DNA of 28,984 bases from JACKAN01 sp964502735 (GTDB taxonomy: Bacteria > Bdellovibrionota > Bdellovibrionia > Bdellovibrionales > UBA1609): positions 1-28,984 of the forward strand of contig CAZCYD010000037.1 in NCBI GenBank assembly GCA_964502735.1, written 5' to 3'. Below, piece after piece: positions 23,219-28,984 of this stretch (the stretch's first letter is position 1; each line of letters begins with the position of its first letter). The position numbers and the translations under genes were made by a program. The notes beneath the pieces were generated by a model. The model was not told the DNA's origin. It saw only the letters and a program-made list of their open reading frames with translations, and ran no database searches.

Positions 23219-23512
23219 CTAAGCCCTTTTCTTCCTGTTTAACTTATTTAAAATTCTCGTTTTTACCCTCAAAGCTCGCTTAGAAAGCAAAGAATCATCT
23301 TGTTTTAAAATATAGCCATCAAAACCACCAGAATGCTCCATGGCCCTCAGTGTAGACGTCGCTATTTTGAGTCCAACCAACTCGTTGAGTGCCTTGCTAA
23401 ATAGCCGTTTTTGCTGAACATTTGGGTAAGCTCGCGACTTTGTTTTTATATTAGAGTGGCTCACCAAATTTTTAACCACGGGGCCTTTTCCTGACAATTC
23501 ACAACGAGACAT
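23219..23512 (-). CDS. rpmB: Ribosomal protein L28
   Basis: Large-subunit ribosomal protein. The family start is evident: SRCELSGKGPVVKNLVSHSN, then KTKSRAYPNVQQKRLF, with a basic C-terminus. Only one Cys is present and no CxxC pair, so it is the zinc-free form. 97 residues is somewhat longer than typical (about 63-78). GAGGAG lies 6 bases before ATG. Heads an L28-L24 operon, divergent from the S18 gene. Confidence 0.92.
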   Translation of the reverse strand: MSRCELSGKGPVVKNLVSHSNIKTKSRAYPNVQQKRLFSKALNELVGLKIATSTLRAMEHSGGFDGYILKQDDSLLSKRALRVKTRILNKLNRKKRA

Positions 23513-23562
23513 TTTTAACTCCTCACGCCTTTGAACTTAATCTCTACTAATGAATTGTTACG

Positions 23563-23568
23563 TATAAT
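23563..23568 (+). promoter_or_regulatory. Possible -10 element for rpsR in the L28/S18 divergent gap
   Basis: TATAAT stands 83 bases before the S18 start, but no good -35 is seen at the right distance. The gap 23513-23651 must hold promoters for both directions; nothing clearer is visible. Confidence 0.3.
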
Positions 23569-23651
23569 TAAAAAGAAGCTTGTTGGCAACCAGATTTTGT
23601 CGTATAAGTCCCTTTCAGACCTTAAAGCAGATACTAAAAGGACGGTTTATT

Positions 23652-23924
23652 TTGAAAAAAACAGTAGCACGCACAAAATTCAGAGCAGAGTATCCTATAG
23701 AGTTTACTTTTGACTATAAAGATCCCGTGACTTTGTCTAAATTCCTAATGGATGGCGGCAAAATCATTCCTTCTCGAATCAGCAAGCTCAGTATGGCCCA
23801 ACAAAGGAGCCTTACAAAGGCTGTAAAGAAAGCTCGTTCTTTAGCTTTGTTACCTCTTGGCAACGAAGCTTACGACTTTTACCAAAGACCTGAGCAGATC
23901 TCGGCTAAACCCCTAGAAATTTAA
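23652..23924 (+). CDS. rpsR: Ribosomal protein S18
   Basis: Small-subunit ribosomal protein that pairs with S6. Core motifs are visible: FDYKDPVTLSKFLMDGGKI, PSRISKLSMAQQRSLTKAVK and KARSLALLPL. The start is TTG at 23652: AAAGGACGG lies just upstream and the product begins MKKTVARTKF; the open frame extends further 5' but that part does not resemble S18. At 90 residues it has a short C-terminal extension. Usually S18 sits with S6 and L9; here it stands alone, divergent from L28-L24. Confidence 0.9.
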   Translation: MKKTVARTKFRAEYPIEFTFDYKDPVTLSKFLMDGGKIIPSRISKLSMAQQRSLTKAVKKARSLALLPLGNEAYDFYQRPEQISAKPLEI

Positions 23925-23944
23925 CATTTTTCTGATTTTCGATA

Positions 23945-24019
23945 TTTTGATGTTCTAACCCCCTCTCTATAATCCCGACACGCATCTCGTCGACCCGCTT
24001 AATGAAAGGAGAGGGCGGG
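23945..24019 (+). other. Candidate promoter with structured short transcript
   Basis: TATAAT (23968-23973) is preceded 17 bases upstream by a weak TTTTGA (23945-23950). Downstream, CCCGC (23994-23998) can pair with GCGGG (24015-24019) and T-rich sequence follows (24021-24040). CCCTCTC (23961-23967) and GAGAGGG (24009-24015) form a second inverted repeat across the -10. A small RNA is possible; a 25-codon ORF from 24029 has no good ribosome site. Confidence 0.25.
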
Positions 24020-24040
24020 AACTTTTATATGCTTTTTTAT

Positions 24041-24460
24041 TTATCTAGATGGAAGACGCCTGTAAAGGGCGACTATGAGGTCTATTATCGTCGCAATAAA
24101 AAGTAGATAGTAAAATTGAGAGGACCAGGAATGCAAGGTTGGCCCAGTCATCCCCATCCATTTTAATTGCGAAAAGTGCAAGTCCGTAAGCCAGCGAAAC
24201 CCCGCCATAGGCAAAACAAAAATAAATTGAAATAGAAGCATGGTGGGGACTGTCAATGTCCAATTGCGACGCCCCCAGGGCCAAAGCCAACACAGGATAA
24301 AAGCGCCCTGCAACACAAATGACAAAGAAGCGAGTTTAGCTGCCCACATTCTATCATCAACCCACTTAAATATTCCGACGATAAAAAAAACTGCTAAAAT
24401 TTCTACAACTAAAACTATTGCCAGCCTTTTAAAATTAGCTGTTCGAATTTTCTCGGACAC
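24041..24460 (-). CDS. Four-helix membrane protein of unknown function
   Basis: Unrecognised 139-residue protein with four hydrophobic segments at about 13-32, 42-62, 69-90 and 110-128, Trp/Phe-rich, and a basic C-terminus (RRLPSR). GTG at 24460 is preferred because GAGG lies 6 bases before it; an in-frame TTG at 24472 would add four residues. It stands alone between the S18 gene and a structured intergenic region. Confidence 0.65.
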   Translation of the reverse strand: MSEKIRTANFKRLAIVLVVEILAVFFIVGIFKWVDDRMWAAKLASLSFVLQGAFILCWLWPWGRRNWTLTVPTMLLFQFIFVLPMAGFRWLTDLHFSQLKWMGMTGPTLHSWSSQFYYLLFIATIIDLIVALYRRLPSR

Positions 24461-24535
24461 TTCGCACCTCAAGCCTGAATCAGTGGAAATTCAACTTTCA
24501 CAAGAGTTTGCATAAGATACCACTAAACACGACGG

Positions 24536-24662
24536 GAAGCCACAGTTGATCTCTTTTCCTTAATGCCTCGCCCATACTCTTGAGGAAAGGGAATAAAGGG
24601 AAAGAAAAGCTAAAAAAATACAACCCCTTCTGCTCAGGACTCAGGCATTAAACTGTGGCTTC
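24536..24662 (+). ncRNA. Candidate structured RNA or 5' leader
   Basis: A closing 12-bp perfect inverted repeat (24536-24547 with 24651-24662) surrounds a second 9-bp perfect one, TTAATGCCT (24560-24568) with AGGCATTAA (24643-24651). The right arms are contiguous while the left arms are split by 12-13 bases. Inside, CTTTTCCT and AGGAAAGG could form a competing hairpin. It ends 15 bases before the ribosome site of the 24691 gene. I recognise no known RNA family. Confidence 0.5.
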
Positions 24663-24690
24663 TTGTCTCCATAATACAAAGGAGTCAATT

Positions 24691-24897
24691 ATGAATCTAC
24701 TTAGCCAACTCAAGCTTTATGGTCTCAACCCTAAAGATTGGAATCTAAAATTAAAATTTGTAAAACCTCACGAACCTCTTATTGCGAGTCTTCAACACAA
24801 AGATGTTGAAGACCTACGCTTAGAGGGGCTTTGCAAAATAGCCGACGGATCTCCAAGGCTAGAGTTTAGCAGTTTGTCGCTACAGCTATTACACTAA
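24691..24897 (+). CDS. Unrecognised 68-residue protein
   Basis: AAAGGAG lies 6 bases before this ATG, which is chosen over an in-frame TTG at 24655 that would start inside the structured leader. The product (MNLLSQLKLYGLNPK...) is Leu-rich with no signal peptide or known motif. Its position directly after the inverted-repeat structure suggests that RNA may control it. Confidence 0.6.
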   Translation: MNLLSQLKLYGLNPKDWNLKLKFVKPHEPLIASLQHKDVEDLRLEGLCKIADGSPRLEFSSLSLQLLH

Positions 24898-24922
24898 ATC
24901 TATCTAGAGACAAAAAAATCAA

Positions 24923-25534
24923 CTACTGATACTGATTGCAACGAACGGATAGAAGCATAAGATTCCAAGCCTTTTCTCTGGGCAAAGTATTGGCACCAGG
25001 CAACTGAGCAAACATAGTTTCTTGGAACTCCTGCCATTGAGTAAGGCCATATATATCCTGAATTTTAGATTGCAATCGACAAAATAAATTTATATCTGCG
25101 TAGTCGAGCCACCCAATTTTTTCATACACATTCTCAGGGGGCTTAGCCCCCCATGCCAGATGAACAAACAAAGTTGCAGTTTGCCAAAAGGCATTCTTTA
25201 CCAAATCAATGTCGGCAATTTGCTCTCGACAGTCGCGGGAGACTCCCTCGATACTCGTTATTAAACTGCGAACCTGAGTAAAGAACTCATAACATCCCCC
25301 CGGCCCGTTCCCCTGTTTACAGAGCTCTTTTTGTTCGTCAAATTTAGAAAGCCCTCTTGTAGATTTTGAGTTTGGCGCCAAAAAATGCCGGTGATTATTT
25401 TTAAAGACATCTTCTTCCGCGTCACAAACCGTTTTAGGAGGATCATTAAGAATAATAAAAACAATACCAAGGGTAATAACGACAAAGGCCACCAATCCGG
25501 GAGGAAATTTTGCAATAAAATTATCTAAAGACAT
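24923..25534 (-). CDS. Membrane-anchored protein of unknown function
   Basis: Unrecognised 203-residue protein. One N-terminal transmembrane helix (about 11-29) anchors a mostly helical extracytoplasmic domain with six Cys (e.g. TVCDAEED, ELCKQGNGPGGCYEF, SRDCREQ, NLFCRLQ, SVRCNQY), an even number suited to disulfides. It follows the 25545 gene by 10 bases on the same strand; both are exported and probably work together. Ribosome site GAGGG is present. Confidence 0.75.
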   Translation of the reverse strand: MSLDNFIAKFPPGLVAFVVITLGIVFIILNDPPKTVCDAEEDVFKNNHRHFLAPNSKSTRGLSKFDEQKELCKQGNGPGGCYEFFTQVRSLITSIEGVSRDCREQIADIDLVKNAFWQTATLFVHLAWGAKPPENVYEKIGWLDYADINLFCRLQSKIQDIYGLTQWQEFQETMFAQLPGANTLPREKAWNLMLLSVRCNQYQ

Positions 25535-25544
25535 GACACCCTCT

Positions 25545-26081
25545 TTATCTTACCAATTTACCACAACTTCCGTATTTCTTGGGATTAATGGGGTTATGAG
25601 GGCGAGAACTTTTTTGCAACCATAGGCTATTATCTCGATTGCAAAAGAAAATATTGTAAGGTTCCAGCTGATAAACTCTAGATATCTGCACGAGATCCTT
25701 AAAAGCTTCTCTTAATAGTTCTAAACGAGTGTCTCCGGTGTGCCCCTGACTGTCTTCCAACTTCTTTTTTGCAGCAGTTAAAATTTTAACCAAATGAGTC
25801 TGTTGAACTTGAGCCATAGGTGAGTTCTTTTCAGCCTTTAAAAGACTCTTAATAACTTCTTCGATAGCTTCTTCAATAAGTCGCTCATCTTGGGCGATGC
25901 AGGCTGAGTGCAAATCGTCTACGCTTCTTAAAACCGAGTTAAGCTCAGAGCTCAAAGCTGGAATTAACTCTATCTTCCCCCCGCTTCTTGCCAACGAAGG
26001 GAGAGTCCCCAGTAGGCCGCCAAAGATTAAAAAAACTATAATGCTTTTTAAAAAGGAAATGTACCCAAGATGATTTGCCAT
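25545..26081 (-). CDS. Secreted helical protein of unknown function
   Basis: Unrecognised 178-residue protein with a signal peptide (about 1-32, MANHLGYISFLKS then a hydrophobic core) and a helical mature part rich in Glu, Lys and Leu (about 40-135), then a short C-terminal section with Cys pairs (FFCNRD, GSCGK). First gene of a pair with 24923-25534. No Shine-Dalgarno precedes the ATG; a TATAAA lies so close that the mRNA may be leaderless. Confidence 0.75.
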   Translation of the reverse strand: MANHLGYISFLKSIIVFLIFGGLLGTLPSLARSGGKIELIPALSSELNSVLRSVDDLHSACIAQDERLIEEAIEEVIKSLLKAEKNSPMAQVQQTHLVKILTAAKKKLEDSQGHTGDTRLELLREAFKDLVQISRVYQLEPYNIFFCNRDNSLWLQKSSRPHNPINPKKYGSCGKLVR

Positions 26082-26088
26082 GATTTTA

Positions 26089-26094
26089 TTTATA
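26089..26094 (-). promoter_or_regulatory. -10 element implying a leaderless mRNA
   Basis: On the minus strand TATAAA ends 7 bases before the A of the ATG at 26081, which would place the transcription start on or next to the start codon. No ribosome site is visible. Confidence 0.4.
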
Positions 26095-26183
26095 CTAATC
26101 CACTAAACCCCAAGGAGCAATCGAAAGTGAATATGTTCCACAAACTGCGATCTATTAACTATACCCCACTGATTGTAAAATAA

Positions 26184-26209
26184 AAAAGCCGAGTTTTCAC
26201 TCGGCTTTT
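26184..26209. terminator. Rho-independent terminator of the porin gene
   Basis: AAAAGCCGAG (26184-26193) pairs with CTCGGCTTTT (26200-26209), loop TTTTCA. The minus strand reads CTCGGC then a T run about 40 bases after the porin stop. Symmetric, so it could also stop plus-strand transcription. Confidence 0.88.
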
Positions 26210-26249
26210 AATTAGAAAAATTCTTTCTAAATTATTACTGAACTTACAT

Positions 26250-27593
26250 TTAGAAAGTTGCTTTGGCTTCTAAGAAAGCTAAGCTGTAAGTGTCTTCAGC
26301 ACTGCCTTTGAAAGCATCGCCAGGAGTGAACATGCTGTAACGAGCCTTAATCTCTAAGCCATTGTCGTACTTATGAGAAGCCCATACATCAATTTCAGTT
26401 CCAAGATCGTCTTCGTCAGCAACTAAAATACCAACACCAGCAAAGCCGTTTGCATTTCTGCCAAGGTTCACAGTGTTATCCTTCTTTTCTGTTCTGGTGA
26501 ACATGTAGTAGTCCACTCCAACAGTGGTGTTTTCCATTGGCTTTACAGACAAGTTCACACCCATATAAGTCAAGTTACCCCAACGGAAGATATCCATTTT
26601 TCCTGCATTTTGGTGCATTTGGTAGTAGAAACTGTCGTAAGTCTCATCTTTAGTTGCAGAAGATGAACCTGAATCAGTGTGGTAATCAAAACCAACTCTT
26701 AAACCCATTACATCTTCAAGAGTGTAACCCAATTTAAGATCCATCATAGTAGATGAAATATCTTGGTTGCCTGCTGAACCACGATTAAGTCTTTCGCTTA
26801 CATGCTCACCGCTAACCATGGCGTATGTGAAGTTGAAATCTACACCTGAAGTTTCGCCACCAACAGTCACACCATATCTCATGATGTCTTGACCAGCCAT
26901 TGTAGAAGCATCCAGCTCATCTTGGTTTACTTTTATAGCATGTAGGTTCAACATTTTGATAGCGTCAGGAACAGCTTTGATGTCTAAGCTCAATCCGTAA
27001 GCATTCACTTCAGGATCTTCGATAGCGTTTTCTCCTCTGGCAAGATCGGCAAACTTTACGAAAAAGCCAGAAAGACGTCCAAACTCCATGTCGTGAGTGA
27101 TCATGGCGCCGTCAAAAGCATAGGGATTTCTTTCCCAATCGTTCTCGCTGACAACTGAGCCGTCTGCCAGCGTGAAAGATCCTCGACCAAAGCGAAGTGA
27201 AGTGGAGTCGCTGATCGCCCATGTAGTATAGAACTCATTGACTAAAAGCATGTTCTGAGCATCACCTACACCATTGCGGATACCAGGTCCATCGTCACCA
27301 GTTACTGGACTAGCCCCAGCTGCATCGCCAGCTCTGTAAGCATTGCCCTGCCCCCAAATAGCGTTGTGGATAAGAGTCGTGTTTAAAGATAGCTTTTCGC
27401 CAAGGTTGTATCCTAAGCCTAACTTTAGCCTGTGTTCCCACTCATTTTGAGTGATGCCGCCATCTTTAGCTGCGCTTGTGTTCATGTCGTTTTGTACACG
27501 AGTTCTTGACTCTGCACTTGTAGAAAAGTTGCTCTCTGCATTTGCTGCCTGGCCTAAAGCTAGCACAGACACGATCGCGAGTAGTTTTCTCAT
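26250..27593 (-). CDS. Outer-membrane porin, alginate-export-like barrel
   Basis: Signal peptide (1-19, cut at ANA-E) followed by 428 residues of alternating strand sequence ending in LEAKATF with terminal Phe, as in outer-membrane beta-barrels. LRFGRGSFTLADGSVVSEND and the following YAFDGAMITHDMEFGRLSGF resemble the channel family that includes alginate-export porins; the natural solute is unknown. AAGGAG lies 9 bases before ATG. The strong terminator and long upstream region fit a highly expressed major porin, as seen in Bdellovibrio-like bacteria. Confidence 0.88.
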   Translation of the reverse strand: MRKLLAIVSVLALGQAANAESNFSTSAESRTRVQNDMNTSAAKDGGITQNEWEHRLKLGLGYNLGEKLSLNTTLIHNAIWGQGNAYRAGDAAGASPVTGDDGPGIRNGVGDAQNMLLVNEFYTTWAISDSTSLRFGRGSFTLADGSVVSENDWERNPYAFDGAMITHDMEFGRLSGFFVKFADLARGENAIEDPEVNAYGLSLDIKAVPDAIKMLNLHAIKVNQDELDASTMAGQDIMRYGVTVGGETSGVDFNFTYAMVSGEHVSERLNRGSAGNQDISSTMMDLKLGYTLEDVMGLRVGFDYHTDSGSSSATKDETYDSFYYQMHQNAGKMDIFRWGNLTYMGVNLSVKPMENTTVGVDYYMFTRTEKKDNTVNLGRNANGFAGVGILVADEDDLGTEIDVWASHKYDNGLEIKARYSMFTPGDAFKGSAEDTYSLAFLEAKATF

Positions 27594-27954
27594 TGCCTAT
27601 TCTCCTTGTTGAATTCTTGTTGTTTTACTTAATCCCTATTTACTTAAATTATTTAAATTCCTAAAACCTTAACTCATGCCTAATAAAAACCTTCTTTACT
27701 CGACTCAGGCTAAAGTCTTTAGTTTTTCTTTGAAATTCTTCTTGCGAGACAAGCTAACGGTTTACTCCAGTAAAGTCATTAAAACTCAGACAACGCATTT
27801 AGCTAATCCTAAAAATTCTTTGAGGTGATTGGCAATAACTTTCGGTCAGGTTTGCTTGCTGCGTTAGCACTTTAGGTGTTTAAGACTATTGATATTTTCA
27901 GAAAATATAAACTACAAACGTGTGGACTTTAGGATACATAATAACGGTATCACA
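27594..27954. other. 361-bp AT-rich intergenic region upstream of the porin
   Basis: No convincing ORF on either strand. The one notable element is the 17-base palindrome ATATTTTC-A-GAAAATAT at 27892-27908. I see no FNR/DNR-type box with a 6-base spacer and no clear sigma70 promoter. It probably contains the porin promoter and a long leader. Confidence 0.5.
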
Positions 27955-28590
27955 CTAGTTTAACTTGTATTTACTCAGGCTATCACTCAGCAAAATATTG
28001 CATTGAGGTTGCGCACTAAATGGCCAGGGAAACCCCTCGCTATTTTCTCTATAGCGAATTTGAAGCCTAGCTAAAAGTATTGAAGCCACAATCTGTTGCT
28101 TGTATTTCACAACTTTGGAATTCACTCCCCACACGGGATCACGATGCTGTTGTAGGGTTAAAAACACTCCTCCAATCGCTAAACTCGACAAGTGAACCCA
28201 CCAATCTGGCCCCCAAATTTGACTAATTGTGATGTGACTTGAGAGCATAACGAGAGGAGAAGCCAACCTCATAAGTTTTTGTCTTTTAAGCTTTTCCTCT
28301 AACAAACTCAAATCGTCTTCTTTAAACTGTAGCCCTTCGGCAAAAGCCACTTCAGTTAGGCGATCAAGAAATTCCTTTTCAGGCTCTGAAGGCTGAGCCC
28401 CGGACTCTAAGATTTCCAAAAGTCGATCCAAACTGAGGTGAGGACTGTTGTCTGTCAATAGGAGCAAACTCTCCTGAAAAAACCAACTTTCCTGAGAAAG
28501 TTTAGCAAAGACCCTAATTCCCCATGTGGATATAAACAAAACACAAAATAATCGGATAAGTACTGATGAAAATATCTTCTTGTTGCTCAT
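27955..28590 (-). CDS. Membrane protein of unknown function
   Basis: Unrecognised 211-residue protein from the chosen ATG. MSNKKIFSSVLIRLF begins a signal or anchor helix (about 6-27); a helical charged part follows (about 40-110), then a hydrophobic stretch with helices at about 113-125 and 133-147 (LVMLSSHITI, HLSSLAIGGVFL). GTG at 28626 would add 12 residues ahead of the signal helix; neither start has a good ribosome site, so the ATG giving a normal signal sequence is preferred. Confidence 0.6.
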   Translation of the reverse strand: MSNKKIFSSVLIRLFCVLFISTWGIRVFAKLSQESWFFQESLLLLTDNSPHLSLDRLLEILESGAQPSEPEKEFLDRLTEVAFAEGLQFKEDDLSLLEEKLKRQKLMRLASPLVMLSSHITISQIWGPDWWVHLSSLAIGGVFLTLQQHRDPVWGVNSKVVKYKQQIVASILLARLQIRYRENSEGFPWPFSAQPQCNILLSDSLSKYKLN

Positions 28591-28652
28591 GCGCTTGTAA
28601 TAAGAAATTGTTTGTTGCCCCTGCACAAGTTTATTTCTTTTCTTTGAAAGAC

Positions 28653-28680
28653 TTGCATATTCTTATGTTAAAATTATAAA
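28653..28680 (+). promoter_or_regulatory. Possible promoter upstream of tRNA-Pro
   Basis: TTGCAT (28653-28658), 16 bases, then TATAAA (28675-28680) on the plus strand. It is about 180 bases before the tRNA, and the sequence between shows no gene. Confidence 0.35.
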
Positions 28681-28861
28681 CATTTCAGGCAGATACCAAC
28701 AAAAACTCGATGGATAGCCTTGAGCAATTGCGTGTCATTTATTTTTGCCAACTTGAGATTTTTGCTAGCCCCTACCCCACACCTCTGCTAAAAGTATTTC
28801 CTTTAGATTTAGGTGGAGCCCTTGTTTGCATTGCAATCTAAATTCGAGTTTCACATTCAGT

Positions 28862-28939
<78 letters not shown>

Positions 28940-28984
28940 CTTTCGTAAATTATTGAAATTATTAAGAAATTTCGAATAGAGGAT

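Noticed and set aside
23531..23651. Longer N-terminal extension of S18 or a separate ORF in the L28/S18 gap
   Set aside because: The extension does not resemble S18, and a TTG with a good upstream AAAGGACGG gives a normal S18 start.
24029..24106. 25-codon plus-strand ORF (begins MLFYLSRWK)
   Set aside because: No ribosome site at a usable distance and it is antisense to the end of the 24041-24460 gene.
24536..24662. 6S RNA, SRP RNA or tmRNA
   Set aside because: The nested stems suggest a rod, but length and motifs (for example GGAAGCAGCC of SRP RNA or a tmRNA tag) do not match what I know of these families.
27888..27903. FNR-type box upstream of the porin (TTGAT...TTTTCA)
   Set aside because: The half-sites are separated by 5 rather than 6 bases and the symmetry belongs to a different palindrome.

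Overview
This window appears to come from a Gram-negative bacterium with AT-rich DNA. It has lipoprotein and outer-membrane signals, frequent GTG/TTG starts, and a partial denitrification pathway. The mix of genes (membrane pyrophosphatase, many small secreted or membrane orphans, a Bdellovibrio-like porin) suggests Bdellovibrionota or a relative. That placement is an inference from gene content; no rRNA is present to settle it.

Layout. Positions 1-2310 hold the tail of a + strand gene, two hairpins and a minus-strand K+-dependent membrane pyrophosphatase (hppA). At 2599-2967 is a four-helix membrane protein. From 2973 to 12018 lies a minus-strand nitrite/NO block in three units: nirK-nirV-sco (copper nitrite reductase lipoprotein fused to cytochrome c, its NirV partner, a Sco copper chaperone), nnrS alone, and norC-norB-norQ-norD (cytochrome c NO reductase plus its AAA+/VWA assembly pair), preceded by a 15-codon leader ORF. 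No nitrate reductase, nitrous oxide reductase or nirS is visible, so only nitrite to NO to N2O is encoded here.

From 12214 to 18396 are a small outer-membrane-type protein, a class II (B12-dependent) ribonucleotide reductase, a group II PLP decarboxylase, a divergent small DUF2249-like protein ending in a CCxxC motif, and a Crp/Fnr-family regulator without Fe-S cysteines. Four intergenic sites of the form TGA-N6-TCA precede nirK, nnrS, norC and the divergent decarboxylase/DUF2249 pair. In all five directions a -10-like hexamer starts 30-31 nt from the box centre, as expected for class II FNR/DNR-type promoters. The simplest reading is one NO/nitrite regulon, probably run by the regulator encoded at 17695-18396, that includes a decarboxylase and a Cys-rich small protein not normally listed in denitrification.

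From 18635 to the end the content is mostly housekeeping and lineage-specific: a three-copy 32-33 bp tandem repeat, a Ser/Asn-rich lipoprotein, an RlmL-type rRNA methyltransferase, a nitrilase-family amidase, an L28-L24 pair divergent from S18, several unrecognised secreted/membrane proteins, a candidate structured RNA at 24536-24662, an outer-membrane porin with a clear terminator, and tRNA-Pro(TGG).
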